The position numbers and the translations under genes are program-made. From CAKUIA01 sp044433115 (GTDB lineage: Bacteria > Verrucomicrobiota > Verrucomicrobiia > Opitutales > Intestinicryptomonadaceae): a stretch of DNA of 64,000 bases. Below are positions 51,026-61,264 of this stretch, one piece after another. Within the stretch, counting starts at the first letter, position 1, and every line of letters starts with the position of its first letter. The stretch is from assembly GCA_044433115.1 (NCBI GenBank), contig JAWXTY010000001.1, forward strand, positions 165,198-229,197, given 5' to 3'. The notes beneath the pieces were generated by a model, which worked only from the letters and a program-made list of their open reading frames with translations, searched no databases and was not told the DNA's origin.

Positions 51026-53581
51026 TTATGCAAAATCCTCATCACTTTTAAAGTGTTTAGGGTATCTGTTTTTTACTTCTTTTCTTATTGATTTCCAAGA
51101 TGTTAACCAGAATTTAGACAGCTCTTGAGTCGTCTGAATTGCCCTATTATTAGGGGCTAAAATCTCATAAGTAATTTTTAGTTTCCCATCTAATATTTTT
51201 ACTTTATTCTCGTCAAAATCATACAAATCCTTAAATGAAGCAGGCAAAGTTGCCCTATTTAGCTCTAAATTATACTCTACTTTAACTCCCTTTCGCTTTG
51301 GATTTACTGTAATATATTTAGGGGCAAGATAGTCCATCAAGTTCAATTCCTCTCGAGAATAAAGCTCCTTAACATAGGGTAAAACTTCCATATCTCTAAG
51401 TTGGCTATAAGAATTTTTGCCATAGCACATATTCGCAAATATCAGCTTCATAGCCTCGTCGTCTATAGTGCTTAAGTTATAATCTGGGCAGTTTTTCGCA
51501 ACAAAGTTCGCCCTATTTATAAATTCCTTTACGCTGTCGTTATTGTTCTTTAAAAGGATGTTGCCCTTTAATATTTCATCTTGCAATATTTGAGCCGATG
51601 CCTCTTTATCCTTCGAGTCGCTAGTGCTATCGCTTAGTACCAAGTCCCTAAATTTCAAGTAGCGTTTTTCTATAACCTTTTTAAGCTTTGGGTCGTATTG
51701 GCTATCGCTACTTTCAACTAAGTCATTTGGAAATATTTCCCTAATTGCTTCTATATCAATAGGTACGCACATTGACGCAATGACATCTACGCCATTTGCC
51801 CCAAGTGATTGTTCTTGAAGAAACAATGCACAAAAATATTCCTTGGCGTATTTTTTAGATTTCTTATCTATTTTAGCACTACGATTGTTTTGCAATTTAC
51901 AATTCAAATTCATCTGCGAAGAACGCACGCATAGGTGTTGAGAAAATGCACTAAGGACGCATTTGGCAATGTCGTCTGGATTATTATAAGAATGACTTAC
52001 TGGCGATATTCTTCTTGCTATATCAACTAGTTGCGACGCATTCATATAAACTTTTCGCACATTGCCTAAATGTATGCCATATTCCCTACAAAAAGCCTCG
52101 TTAAATTTATTTTGCCTAGCAATTTCGCATAAAGCTATAATCTCGCCGACTTCGCTAGTTTCGTCTAATAACCAAGAAGCACGCTCCTCTTCTTTGTACT
52201 TATTATCTACATCTAACTTAATCCTGCCACTTTCTATAATACCAGCAATTAGGGCGACACACTCCAAGCAATTACGTTTAGTAGACTCTAGCAAAAGTTT
52301 TGCATATTTAGTTTCAAGTGGAAATTGAGCTAAAAGCCTGCCCTCTTCTGTGATATTTCCATCTTCATCTATAGCCCCTAAGGACTTTAAATTAGAGATA
52401 GAATGAGCTATGTTCTTTTGCGAAGGCTCTTCTAAAAACCTGAGTTGCGATAATTCTATATTAGCAGACTTTAAAGCGAGTATGTGCTGAGATAAGTCTA
52501 CACGAGAAATCTCAGAAGGGATAAATTCTGCAAAGAACTCCTCTTCCTTTTGAGACCACATACGCACTGCATATCCCTTTGAAGTACGCCCTGCTCTACC
52601 AGAACGTTGCAAGGCGTTTGCGTGGCTAATTCTCTCTGTCAAAAGAGTGTTAATGCCTCTTAAAGAATCGTATCTAGCAATTTTAGCATAGCCACTATCT
52701 ATAACAAATTTTACGCCCTCTATAGTTAAAGAAGTCTCTGCTACATTTGTACTAACTATAACTTTACGCTTAGAATTATTGCTTAAAATTTCCTCTTGCT
52801 TATCCAAGGGCATATTTCCATATAGGGGCAAAACGAGCATATTCTTAGAACTAGGCAAAGACAAAATCGCCCTAATCGTCCTATTAATCTCGTATATGCC
52901 AGACATAAATATAAGAAAATTTCCTTCATTAGTACTTTGGGCAAGTCTATGAAATTCACGAGCAGTTCTATCCCAAATTTTGTCTTGAGCATTCTTGCTT
53001 GGGCTATAGCTAATTTCCACATCGTGCAAGCGAGATGAGCAACTTAGCCTTGCAGAATTTTCTGAACCAAAATAATTCTCTAAGGCACTTTCGTTCATCG
53101 AAGCTGAGCAAACTGCTATAACTAAGTCAGGGCGTGTGCTTTCTTGTAGCTTTACAGCAAGGGCTAAGCTTAGGTCGCTATATAAATTACGCTCGTGAAA
53201 TTCGTCTAAGATTATTGCAGATACATTGTGTAAATTCTTATCGCTAAGCATCTGTCTTAGCAAAATGCCCTCTGTCGCAAAGATGATTTTTGTATCTTTT
53301 CCATATTTTTTATCAAAGCGTATATGCCAACCAACTTCGTCGCCAACTTTAGTATTTCTTTGCTTTGCAACTGTTTTTGCTAAAAATGTTGTAGCAATAC
53401 GCCTTGGCTCTAATACTATAATAGACTTTTCAAGCTTCTTGCTCTTGGCAAATATTTGAGGTAGCTTTGTAGATTTACCTGAAGCTGTTGGAGCTGAAAT
53501 CAAAAAACGATTTACTCCACTTTCAATCTTTTCTAAAATCTCATCTTCTAAAAACTCTACAGGTAATTTTTCCATATACAC
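51026..53581 (-). CDS. hrpB: ATP-dependent helicase HrpB
   Basis: DEAH/RHA-type superfamily 2 helicase of 851 residues. Walker A is APTASGKSTKLPQ near residue 29, motif II is DEFHERNLYSD, which is the variant normal for HrpB, motif III CSASM, motif V NVAETSLTIEGVKFVIDSG and motif VI QRSGRAGRTSKG. The family-specific C-terminal HrpB region is present (MDYLAPKYITVNPKRKGVKVEY; TTQELSKFWLTSWKSIRKEV). Cellular function is poorly known. Two in-frame ATGs (53581, 53575) are possible starts; neither has a strong ribosome site. Confidence 0.93.
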   Translation of the reverse strand: MYMEKLPVEFLEDEILEKIESGVNRFLISAPTASGKSTKLPQIFAKSKKLEKSIIVLEPRRIATTFLAKTVAKQRNTKVGDEVGWHIRFDKKYGKDTKIIFATEGILLRQMLSDKNLHNVSAIILDEFHERNLYSDLSLALAVKLQESTRPDLVIAVCSASMNESALENYFGSENSARLSCSSRLHDVEISYSPSKNAQDKIWDRTAREFHRLAQSTNEGNFLIFMSGIYEINRTIRAILSLPSSKNMLVLPLYGNMPLDKQEEILSNNSKRKVIVSTNVAETSLTIEGVKFVIDSGYAKIARYDSLRGINTLLTERISHANALQRSGRAGRTSKGYAVRMWSQKEEEFFAEFIPSEISRVDLSQHILALKSANIELSQLRFLEEPSQKNIAHSISNLKSLGAIDEDGNITEEGRLLAQFPLETKYAKLLLESTKRNCLECVALIAGIIESGRIKLDVDNKYKEEERASWLLDETSEVGEIIALCEIARQNKFNEAFCREYGIHLGNVRKVYMNASQLVDIARRISPVSHSYNNPDDIAKCVLSAFSQHLCVRSSQMNLNCKLQNNRSAKIDKKSKKYAKEYFCALFLQEQSLGANGVDVIASMCVPIDIEAIREIFPNDLVESSDSQYDPKLKKVIEKRYLKFRDLVLSDSTSDSKDKEASAQILQDEILKGNILLKNNNDSVKEFINRANFVAKNCPDYNLSTIDDEAMKLIFANMCYGKNSYSQLRDMEVLPYVKELYSREELNLMDYLAPKYITVNPKRKGVKVEYNLELNRATLPASFKDLYDFDENKVKILDGKLKITYEILAPNNRAIQTTQELSKFWLTSWKSIRKEVKNRYPKHFKSDEDFA

Positions 53582-53680
53582 ATTTTAATAAATGAAAATC
53601 TTCAAAAAAGTGCAAGAAAATATTATTAAGAGTAAAAATATACTTGCTCTTTTTTTAGAAAATTACTTTAATCTATTGTT

Positions 53681-54742
53681 ATGAAGAAATTACTTTTATT
53701 AATAACTTTACTTTCCCTAACACTAAATACGCACGCTAAAATAGGAGAAAATTCACTCCGCCTAAAAAATAGATTTCTCAACAGGGCTGTTGGCTGCTTA
53801 GAGTATACTGGTAGAGATGACATCTACAGAGAACTTGTAGAATTGCCTTACGACGACTTATTTGTAATTATGCCTAAAGAAATGGAACATTACTTCTTCT
53901 TTAAAAGGGCAGATACAAAAATGGCAGGAGGTACTGATATTACTGACCAGTTCGACTTAGATGGTTGGGAAATTCACGTTGCTGCCTACAAGAAAACTTC
54001 TGTATTAGAATGTTATAGACGCCACCCATTTATCAATCCTGAAGAACTTGCAAGACTTATGCAAAGCGTAATTTCAGATAGAAAAGACGTAACTTGGATT
54101 GCTTCGAGCGACTTTATTAAAACATCTAGTGGCGAAGAAGAAGAGGAAAATCTAACTTATACAGACGACCCTATTATGAAGCACGTTGCTTCTGTTTTAC
54201 CTAAAATGAAGAATAAGAGGATAGAGATGTTTATCCCTAAGGAAGTTGAAAATGCTTCTAATTATAATGACTCATTGGTAAAAAGAATTTACACAGAAGC
54301 TAGAGATAAGGCTTTTGAAAGAAAGAATGCCGAAGTTGAAGCAGACAGAAAAAGAGTTGCAGAAGCAACTTCAAGAAAAACTACTGCTGAACGTAAGAGT
54401 GTAAATGATACAAAATTTACAAAAATTGCTGCAATAACTGCTACAGGTGCATCGTCGCTAAACTCTGTAAATATGAAAACAGAAAGAGATGCAGAAGGTG
54501 CTGAAATCAAGTTCTACACTACTATCCCTAATCAAAACGACACTGCTTTTGGTTTTAATTATATTAGTACAGATGGTGCTTTAAGAGCGAAACTTATTCT
54601 TGGCTCTGGCAATGTTCCAACAGGGTTATTGATAGTAGATAGTCGTTTCGACAAACTTATGCGAAAGGCGATGGACGATTTGTATAATGCTCAATCAAAA
54701 GATCGTGATGTTGAGGCTGTAAAGGGTGTAACAGTTTTCTAA
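53681..54742 (+). CDS. Secreted hypothetical protein
   Basis: A 353-residue protein with a signal peptide (MKKLLLLITLLSLTLNTHAK). The mature protein is hydrophilic: an N-terminal globular part (about 22-150; VMPKEMEHYFFFK-like stretch with GWEIHVAAYKK), an acidic linker (SSGEEEEENLTY), a basic and helical region rich in Arg, Lys, Ala (about 205-245; ARDKAFERKNAEVEADRKR) and a C-terminal part with DTAFGFNYISTDGALRAKLI. No domain is recognised. It stands alone with its own bidirectional terminator. Confidence 0.8.
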   Translation: MKKLLLLITLLSLTLNTHAKIGENSLRLKNRFLNRAVGCLEYTGRDDIYRELVELPYDDLFVIMPKEMEHYFFFKRADTKMAGGTDITDQFDLDGWEIHVAAYKKTSVLECYRRHPFINPEELARLMQSVISDRKDVTWIASSDFIKTSSGEEEEENLTYTDDPIMKHVASVLPKMKNKRIEMFIPKEVENASNYNDSLVKRIYTEARDKAFERKNAEVEADRKRVAEATSRKTTAERKSVNDTKFTKIAAITATGASSLNSVNMKTERDAEGAEIKFYTTIPNQNDTAFGFNYISTDGALRAKLILGSGNVPTGLLIVDSRFDKLMRKAMDDLYNAQSKDRDVEAVKGVTVF

Positions 54743-54771
54743 TGGTGGCTTAAAATTATCTTCATACAAAT

Positions 54772-54805
54772 AAAAAAGCTTTGTCAATCTCGGCAAAGCT
54801 TTTTT
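54772..54805. terminator. Bidirectional terminator
   Basis: A perfect 12-bp stem AAAAAAGCTTTG/CAAAGCTTTTTT with a 10-nt loop, between two convergent genes. Confidence 0.9.
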
Positions 54806-54831
54806 GTGTCTTAATTTTTGGAATACTTAGA

Positions 54832-55833
54832 TTAAAAAGTTCCTAAAAGCTTAGCTACAATCAAGCCAGCAAAAACTAGATATATAAACAATATAAAGGC
54901 AAGAAGTATAGGCTTTAAGCCAAGGTCTTTAATCTTCTTGAAATTAGTATCTAAGCCCAAAGCAAACATTGCGAGTGTTAAGAGAAATATGTCAAAATCA
55001 ACTATGACATCTATGACTGCAGGCGAAATTATATCTAAGGAATTTAGCCCACACATCGCCACAAATAAAAAGGCAAAATAAGGCAAAGTTATCTTTGCAT
55101 TTTGATTTTCAGTACTTTCGCCCTTAGATAGATACACACTCAAAATCAAAAGAAATACAACCAAGAGCATAACCCTTGTCAGCTTAACTATCACTGCCGT
55201 ACTTAATATATCATTATTTATAGAGCCTGCTGCCCCTATAACTTGGGCTACTTCGTGTACAGTTGCCCCAATGTATATGCCAAATTCAGTGTCTGTCAAA
55301 ATACCAAGCTTGTATATAAAAGGATACAAAAACATAGATATAGTACCAAACAAGACTACAGTTGCTACTGCCAAAGATACCTTGTGTGGCTTAGCCTTTA
55401 AAAGTGCGTCAGTACCCAAAACTGCAGCTGCCCCACATATAGAAGAGCCAATAGAAGTTAATATAGACAAATCCCTATCGAGCTTGAAAAACCTTGTCCC
55501 TACATAATAGCCTATAAAGAAAGTGCTACTTAACATTATAACATCAGCTAACAATCCACTTAGCCCCACAGAATATATCTGAGCAAAACTTATTCTAAAG
55601 CCATATAATATTATAGCTAAACGCAAGACCTTTTTAGTACAAAATGCCAAGCTCTGCGAGAAATTATTCGCTATAAAGCGTGGGAACACATTCCCCAAAA
55701 TCATTCCAACAATTATAGCAATTATCAAAGAATTTAAATTATACTCTTTGCAAAATGCACTTTCAGACAAAAACATTATAGCCACTGTCATCAAAGACCC
55801 TAGCCCTAAACCCCATATATATCTTATAAACAT
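54832..55833 (-). CDS. YeiH/UPF0324-family membrane transporter
   Basis: A 333-residue integral membrane protein with about ten TM segments. Family hallmarks: LRLAIILYGFRISFAQI near residue 70, IGSSICGAAAVLGTDALLK near 127, GATVHEVAQVIGAAG near 190 and MFALGLDTNFKKIK near 285. The family has been annotated as putative sulfate exporters; the substrate in this organism is not known. It sits alone between convergent and divergent neighbours. Confidence 0.9.
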   Translation of the reverse strand: MFIRYIWGLGLGSLMTVAIMFLSESAFCKEYNLNSLIIAIIVGMILGNVFPRFIANNFSQSLAFCTKKVLRLAIILYGFRISFAQIYSVGLSGLLADVIMLSSTFFIGYYVGTRFFKLDRDLSILTSIGSSICGAAAVLGTDALLKAKPHKVSLAVATVVLFGTISMFLYPFIYKLGILTDTEFGIYIGATVHEVAQVIGAAGSINNDILSTAVIVKLTRVMLLVVFLLILSVYLSKGESTENQNAKITLPYFAFLFVAMCGLNSLDIISPAVIDVIVDFDIFLLTLAMFALGLDTNFKKIKDLGLKPILLAFILFIYLVFAGLIVAKLLGTF

Positions 55834-55871
55834 TCCAAAGAGTTTCTAGCTAAAACGCCCTAGCGTCAACA

Positions 55872-55920
55872 CAAAAAAAACTGGCAAAGTTGAAGCTTTT
55901 CTCAAAGCAAACTTTGCCAG
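55872..55920 (-). terminator. Terminator of rpsA
   Basis: A 10-bp perfect stem CTGGCAAAGT/ACTTTGCCAG (55881-55890 with 55911-55920), followed by eight T on the minus strand. Confidence 0.82.
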
Positions 55921-55957
55921 CAATTTAAGCTAATTAAATTAGCTATTATACTAGATA

Positions 55958-57616
55958 CTATCTACCAACTTCGTCTAAGATGTCGCCTAGAGATGTTAGG
56001 TCTTGATCCTTACGAACTCTTTCGAATGCAGCAACTTCTTCAGCTAGCTTACCAGCGTCGTATTGAGCAGCCTTAATTGACAAACCAACTCTACGGTCGT
56101 CTCTATCAATCTTGATTACTCTAGCCTTAACTTCTTCGCCAACCTTCAATACGTCCTTGATTTTCTCAACTCTTTCTTCAGCGATTTGGCTGATGTGAAC
56201 TAAGCCATCAATGTTGTTTTGCAATTCGATGAATGCACCATAGTTAGTCAACTTTGTAACCTTACCATTTACTAAATCACCAATCTTAAAGAAGTTTTCG
56301 ATTTCTTCCCAAGGGTCAGTAGCCATTTGCTTGATACCTAAAGAAATTCTTTGGTTTTCAGAGTCTACTAACAATACGATAGCGTCAACTTCGTCGCCCT
56401 TCTTGAACATTTCACCAGGGTTGTTGATCTTACGAGTCCAGCTCATATCAGAAACGTGAACCATACCATCAATACCTTCTTCTAATTCAACGAAAGCACC
56501 ATAAGCTGTCAAATTGCGAACCTTACCACGTACGTGAGCTCCAACTGGATAGTTGTGGATAGCCATTTCCCATGGGTTTTCTTCTAATTGACGAAGACCT
56601 AAAGAAATCTTTTGGTCTTCTTTCGCAATGCTCAATACTACAGATTCAACTTCGTCGCCAACCTTTAGAACTTCGCTAGGTTTTGTAATACGCTTAGTCC
56701 AAGAGAACTCAGTGATGTGTACTAAACCTTCAACGCCTTCTTCTAATTCAATGAATGCACCGTAGTTAACCAAATTAACAACCTTACCCTTAACTTTACC
56801 GCCAACTGGGTATTTTCTTTCGATATTTTCCCAAGGGTTAGATGTAGTTTGTTTTAGACCTAAAGAAACTCTTTCTCTGTCTGGGTCAACTTCGATAATC
56901 ATAACGTCTAGTTCTTCACCAACTTTAACCATTTCAGCTGGGTGAGAAATTCTGCCCCAAGACATATCTGTAATGTGCAACAAGCCGTCTAAACCATCTA
57001 AGTCGATGAATGCACCGTAATCAGTAATGTTCTTAACAACACCCTTACGTAAATCGCCAGCTTTAACTTCAGATAATAGCTTACGACGCTTGTCTGAACG
57101 TTGTTCTTCGATTAATTCTCTTCTTGATACTACAATATTTTTACGCTCTGTGTTGATTTTAACAACCTTAAAGTCGTAAGTTTGACCAACATATTGGTCT
57201 AAATTCTTTGGTAATTGAACGTCGATTTGAGAAGCTGGCAAGAAAGAATCCACACCAATACTTACGATTAAACCGCCCTTAACCTTAGCTTTAACTCTAC
57301 CTGGAAGAATGATACCTTCTTGACAATCAGTCAAAATCTTTTCCCAATTCTTCTTTTGTTGAGCCTTATCGAAAGAAATAACAGGATTACCTTCACGGTC
57401 TTCCAATTTTTCCACTAAGACTTCGATTTCTTCGCCGATTTGTAGTTCACCAATATCACTAAATTCGTTAGCAGGAACGATACCTTCGCTCTTACCACCA
57501 ATATCTACTACTACTTCGTTTTGACGAATTTCTACTAATTTGCCCTTTACTATAGAGCCTTGTTTAAGTTCTGCAAAGCTACTTTCAGCAAGCAACTGTT
57601 CCATTATATCTGACAT
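55958..57616 (-). CDS. rpsA: 30S ribosomal protein S1
   Basis: RNA-binding ribosomal protein that helps initiation on structured or weakly Shine-Dalgarno mRNAs. The 552-residue chain carries six S1 (OB-fold) domains at about 18-82, 97-165, 185-254, 268-340, 355-427 and 442-511; domains 3 to 6 have the fully conserved RNA-binding form (GAFIDLDGLDGLLHITDMSW; YGAFVELEEGIDGMVHVSDM). Its use fits the many genes in this window with no clear Shine-Dalgarno sequence, though that is an inference. AAAAGGAT precedes the start. Confidence 0.96.
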   Translation of the reverse strand: MSDIMEQLLAESSFAELKQGSIVKGKLVEIRQNEVVVDIGGKSEGIVPANEFSDIGELQIGEEIEVLVEKLEDREGNPVISFDKAQQKKNWEKILTDCQEGIILPGRVKAKVKGGLIVSIGVDSFLPASQIDVQLPKNLDQYVGQTYDFKVVKINTERKNIVVSRRELIEEQRSDKRRKLLSEVKAGDLRKGVVKNITDYGAFIDLDGLDGLLHITDMSWGRISHPAEMVKVGEELDVMIIEVDPDRERVSLGLKQTTSNPWENIERKYPVGGKVKGKVVNLVNYGAFIELEEGVEGLVHITEFSWTKRITKPSEVLKVGDEVESVVLSIAKEDQKISLGLRQLEENPWEMAIHNYPVGAHVRGKVRNLTAYGAFVELEEGIDGMVHVSDMSWTRKINNPGEMFKKGDEVDAIVLLVDSENQRISLGIKQMATDPWEEIENFFKIGDLVNGKVTKLTNYGAFIELQNNIDGLVHISQIAEERVEKIKDVLKVGEEVKARVIKIDRDDRRVGLSIKAAQYDAGKLAEEVAAFERVRKDQDLTSLGDILDEVGR

Positions 57617-57885
57617 ATTTATATCCTTTTACGTATAAAACACTTCATTGCATTCTACACGGGTTGATTTTTTATTATTTAGATACACTATACTTCCTGC
57701 AAAATCCTCTTTTGCACGCACAATGCACATTAAAACCTACTACAACATCATACTTTAAGCCCCTTAGCAAGCTTTTTATTTAGATTTATAAAAAAATTTC
57801 TAGCATCGCTTTTTGCCCCATTTTAGACTTTACAACCTTGCATTTATAGTTTTTAATATCCTTAGAAATATATATGAATTTATGA

Positions 57886-58542
57886 ATGGGAGTGTTTGTT
57901 GCCCTTGCAGACTTTAGCTCGAGGACTTTTACTGGCAATATTTTAGGCGATACGAGCAAAGTTAGAGACAAAAAGGCAGTTAGAGAATTTCTCACAAAAA
58001 AGATGAAAGATACCTGCGAAGTTGCAAAGCGTGTAAATGCAAAGTGGGCAACTCTAGTCCCTGGAGGTTTTGACAACACGCTTAGCTTGGGATACCAAAA
58101 TGTAAACCTCATAGAAAATCTAAAGTTCTGTGCCGATATATGCGAAAAGGAAAATCTAATATTAGTATTAGAGCCTCTAAATTTCCAAAATCACCCTCTT
58201 GCTTTCATAGCAAAGATAGCTCAAGCTTATGAAATTTGCAAAGCAGTAAATAGCCCATCTTGCAAGATTTTAGATGACTTATATCACCAACAAATCACTG
58301 AGGGCAACTTAATTACTAATATAGACTTAGCGTGGGAGGAAATTGCATATTTCCAAGTTGGCAGTGTACCTAATAGAAAAGAAGCTAGCATAGGCGAAAT
58401 TAATTATAAGAATATATTCAAACACATTCACAAAAAGGGCTACAAAGACCCTATAGGTCTCGAGCATAGCCAAAGCAAACAAACTAAAGAAGGCGACAAG
58501 TTCTTTTTAGATAACTACAGAAATTTAGACTTAGAAGCTTAA
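57886..58542 (+). pseudogene. TIM-barrel sugar isomerase (hydroxypyruvate isomerase-like), 5'-truncated
   Basis: The 218-residue frame matches the middle and end of the hydroxypyruvate-isomerase-like TIM barrels common in Planctomycetes/Verrucomicrobia: AKWATLVPGGFDNTLSLGYQ, LEPLNFQNHPLAF, CKILDDLYHQQITEGNLI with a metal ligand, FQVGSVPNRKEAS and LEHSQSKQTKEGD. The family normally has about 60-90 more N-terminal residues with the first strands of the barrel; here a stop (TGA) lies directly before the ATG and no trace of the missing part is seen in the 270-bp gap upstream. It is likely a remnant, or a fragment with altered function. The oxidoreductase downstream (29 nt) is intact. Confidence 0.7.
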
Positions 58543-58570
58543 CAATAAAAAATAAAAAAGGGAAAATAAT

Positions 58571-59890
58571 ATGATTAGAAGAGATTTTTTTAAAAAGACA
58601 GCTATTTTAAGCTTAGGTAGCATTGCCCTACCTCACTTATCTTTTGCAAATGGAGCAAGCAAAGATAAAGTCAAAGTAGCTCTCATAGGTTGTGGAGCAA
58701 GAGGAACTGGAGCTTTGATAAATATGAGCCAATCTGGCTATGACATAGAGCTTGTTGCAATGGCTGATATGTTCCAAGACCAGATGGATGCCGCCTACAC
58801 AAAACTTCAGACAACTCTTGCAAAAGCAAAGAAAGAGCATTTCTTTAATGTAAAAAAAGAGCAATGCTTTGTGGGTATAAATGCCTATAAGGAATTATTA
58901 ACTTGCGACTTCGATGTAGTCATAGACGCAAGCCCTCCTGCCTTTAGAACTATACACGCAAAGGCTATAGTAGAAGCAGGCAAGCACGCATTTTTAGAAA
59001 AGCCAGCTTGTGTAGATATAAACCAAGCTAGAGAAATGTATGAAATCTCTAAACTAGCTACTCAAAAAGGTCTATGTATAGGAGTAGGCACTCAAAGGCG
59101 ACATCACTCTAATTATATAGAAGCAATTAAGCGAGTTCAAGATGGACAAATTGGCGATATAGTCTCTATGCAGTGCTACTGGAATGCTACAAATTATGTA
59201 GGGGCAGGACAAACTGCTAAATACTCAAAGGAAAGCTACAATCTTGCCTATGACGACATCGACTATCAAATACGTTGCTGGCCTGCATTTATTTGGACTT
59301 CAGGCGACCACATTGTTGAACAACACGTACACAATATAGACGTTTGCCTCTGGGCTTTTGGATCTATGCCTCTTGAAGTAAATGGAATGGGTAGTAGAAG
59401 CTCAGCACTAACATTCCCTAAGCAAGGTGATAGATACACAAACTTTGCTGTAGATTACACAATGGCTAATGGCGTACACTTAGCTAGTTATTGCAGGCAA
59501 GACCCAAAGTCGAGTGCTTTAATTATGGAGAGAGTTAAAGGCACTAAAGGCACGCTAGAAACTGCCTTGGATAAAATAACTATCACTGGCGAAAACGAGT
59601 GGCAAAGCAAAAGTCCTGCTAATCAATGCTTAGTTCAAGAGCATACAGACCTACTTAAGGCAATAACTAGTGGCAACAAAAATTACAACAAAATAGACAA
59701 GCTTGTAGACTCCACTGTAGCTGCTATATTGGGCAGAATGAGTGCATATTCTGGTAGAAAATTTGGATATGAAGCTGCAAAGATGAGCCTAGAAGAGTCC
59801 CTCGTCCCAGACTTAACAAAGGCAAAGAACCCTATCAAAAACATTCCTTGCCCATCTAATTACACTCTTAAGCAAAGAAAAAGAAGCTAA
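58571..59890 (+). CDS. Gfo/Idh/MocA-family oxidoreductase with Tat-like signal
   Basis: NAD(P)-dependent sugar or inositol oxidoreductase family, 439 residues. The N-terminus MIRRDFFKKTAILSLGSIAL has the RRDFFKK twin-arginine motif, typical of the exported members in Planctomycetes/Verrucomicrobia. The Rossmann start VKVALIGCGARGTGALIN lies near residue 33, the family EKP motif in AFLEKPACVD near 143, and IVEQHVHNIDVCLW near 257 holds the catalytic-region His. It is probably co-transcribed with the truncated isomerase fragment. Substrate unknown. Confidence 0.88.
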   Translation: MIRRDFFKKTAILSLGSIALPHLSFANGASKDKVKVALIGCGARGTGALINMSQSGYDIELVAMADMFQDQMDAAYTKLQTTLAKAKKEHFFNVKKEQCFVGINAYKELLTCDFDVVIDASPPAFRTIHAKAIVEAGKHAFLEKPACVDINQAREMYEISKLATQKGLCIGVGTQRRHHSNYIEAIKRVQDGQIGDIVSMQCYWNATNYVGAGQTAKYSKESYNLAYDDIDYQIRCWPAFIWTSGDHIVEQHVHNIDVCLWAFGSMPLEVNGMGSRSSALTFPKQGDRYTNFAVDYTMANGVHLASYCRQDPKSSALIMERVKGTKGTLETALDKITITGENEWQSKSPANQCLVQEHTDLLKAITSGNKNYNKIDKLVDSTVAAILGRMSAYSGRKFGYEAAKMSLEESLVPDLTKAKNPIKNIPCPSNYTLKQRKRS

Positions 59891-59908
59891 AGGGCTAAGT
59901 ACCCTATA

Positions 59909-61180
59909 TTAAATTTTATCTGAAAGGCTTGGTTTTGCTAAGCCTTTTATTTTTGATAAAACTTCGCCTGCTAAGTATATAGAGCCTGTAGAAATCACTA
60001 ATTCGTCTGAAGGCAATCTATCCAAGTTAGCCTTATCAAAAAATTTATCTACGCTAGACTCAACAACTTCGGCTTTCACATTTCCCAAAAGCTCCCTCAA
60101 CCTAGATGTGCTTAATGCCCTGTCTTGCTCGGCTCTTAAAAGTATAATCTTTTTTGCATATTTGCCTATAACCTTTAACAGTGCATTCGCCCTTTCTTCA
60201 CCCAAGACAGAAACTGCGATAACTGGCTCTTGGCTAAGTGTAGATAAATTTTCCTCTAAAACCCTCGCCCCTTGCGTATTGTGCGATGAGTCTATAATAA
60301 GCTTCCTGCCCTGCCCTAAGTCCATCTCTTGCCACCTGCAAGCCCACTCAACTTCCATCAAAGCACTTTTGGCAAGCTCTAAATTTACATCAAGCTTTGT
60401 CTCTTTTGCAAAAAGCTTAACTGCACTTAATGCTAGAGCCGCATTCTCTCTTTGAAACGCCCCAAAAAGCGAAGTATTCGGATATTCATTCTTATCCTTG
60501 TAAAAGTCCGAAAGCTTATAAATAGTTGCATTCTTTTCCTTAGCGATACCCTCAATAACCTGCATAGCCCTCTCTGGAATATTCCCACAAAGCACAGGCA
60601 CATTTTCCTTTATTATACCTGCTTTCTCTCTCGCAATTTCTTCTATAGTATTACCCAAATATTCAGTGTGGTCAAAGTCTATAGTACTTATTATACACAA
60701 ATTAGGCTTTATAATATTTGTAGCGTCGAGCCTACCACCTAGCCCAACTTCGAATATAGCAACGTCTACCCTTTCCTCTTTAAAGTGTTGCATTGCCAAA
60801 AGTGTAATATACTCAAAAAAGCTTGGTGCTAACTCTGGGCTTTCCTTAGAAATTTCCTCAGCTAAGCCCTTCAACAACTCCACGTATTCGCAAATTCTAT
60901 CCTTTGCAAGTATCTCAAAATTAACCCTAATTCTCTCGCCCAACTCTATCAAGTGCGGCGATGTAAAAAGCCCTGTCTTTAAAGAATTTTTACGCAACAT
61001 AATCTCCACCATCGCACACACAGAACCCTTGCCATTCGTCCCTGCTATATGTATCTTTGGATACGCCAACTCAGGCGACCCCAAGCCCTCAGCAAATATA
61101 GCCATTCTATCCACAGAAAAGCTAGACCCCCTATTCCTTAAATTATATATAAAATCACAAGTATCTTTAAAGTTATTCAT
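59909..61180 (-). CDS. folC: Folylpolyglutamate synthase/dihydrofolate synthase
   Basis: Mur-ligase-like enzyme of 423 residues that adds glutamate to folates. Motifs: GTNGKGSVCAMVEIML near residue 47, TGLFTSPHLIELGERIRVN, FEVGLGGRLDATNII near 144, TIDFDHTEYLGNTIEEIAREKAGIIK near 167 and IDSSHNTQGARVLEENL near 293. All are family-standard. A hairpin at its 3' end could also terminate the convergent oxidoreductase gene. A dispersed repeat lies upstream. Confidence 0.95.
   Translation of the reverse strand: MNNFKDTCDFIYNLRNRGSSFSVDRMAIFAEGLGSPELAYPKIHIAGTNGKGSVCAMVEIMLRKNSLKTGLFTSPHLIELGERIRVNFEILAKDRICEYVELLKGLAEEISKESPELAPSFFEYITLLAMQHFKEERVDVAIFEVGLGGRLDATNIIKPNLCIISTIDFDHTEYLGNTIEEIAREKAGIIKENVPVLCGNIPERAMQVIEGIAKEKNATIYKLSDFYKDKNEYPNTSLFGAFQRENAALALSAVKLFAKETKLDVNLELAKSALMEVEWACRWQEMDLGQGRKLIIDSSHNTQGARVLEENLSTLSQEPVIAVSVLGEERANALLKVIGKYAKKIILLRAEQDRALSTSRLRELLGNVKAEVVESSVDKFFDKANLDRLPSDELVISTGSIYLAGEVLSKIKGLAKPSLSDKI
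59933..59965 (+). terminator. Hairpin with T-run inside the 3' end of folC
   Basis: An 8-bp stem AAAGGCTT/AAGCCTTT (59933-59940 with 59950-59957) and T-rich tail on the plus strand, suitably placed after the oxidoreductase gene ending at 59890. It lies within the last codons of folC. Confidence 0.5.
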
Positions 61181-61264
61181 TTTATTTCAAAGAAAATTCA
61201 AGAGAAATCTAAAAAAAGAGCAAGCTTTATTTATATGATTTAGATTATTGGGGCGTCGCCCCAA

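Noticed and set aside
60108..61238. Plus-strand frames of 96-190 codons
   Set aside because: They are antisense to folC and run into the dispersed repeat; no domain is visible.
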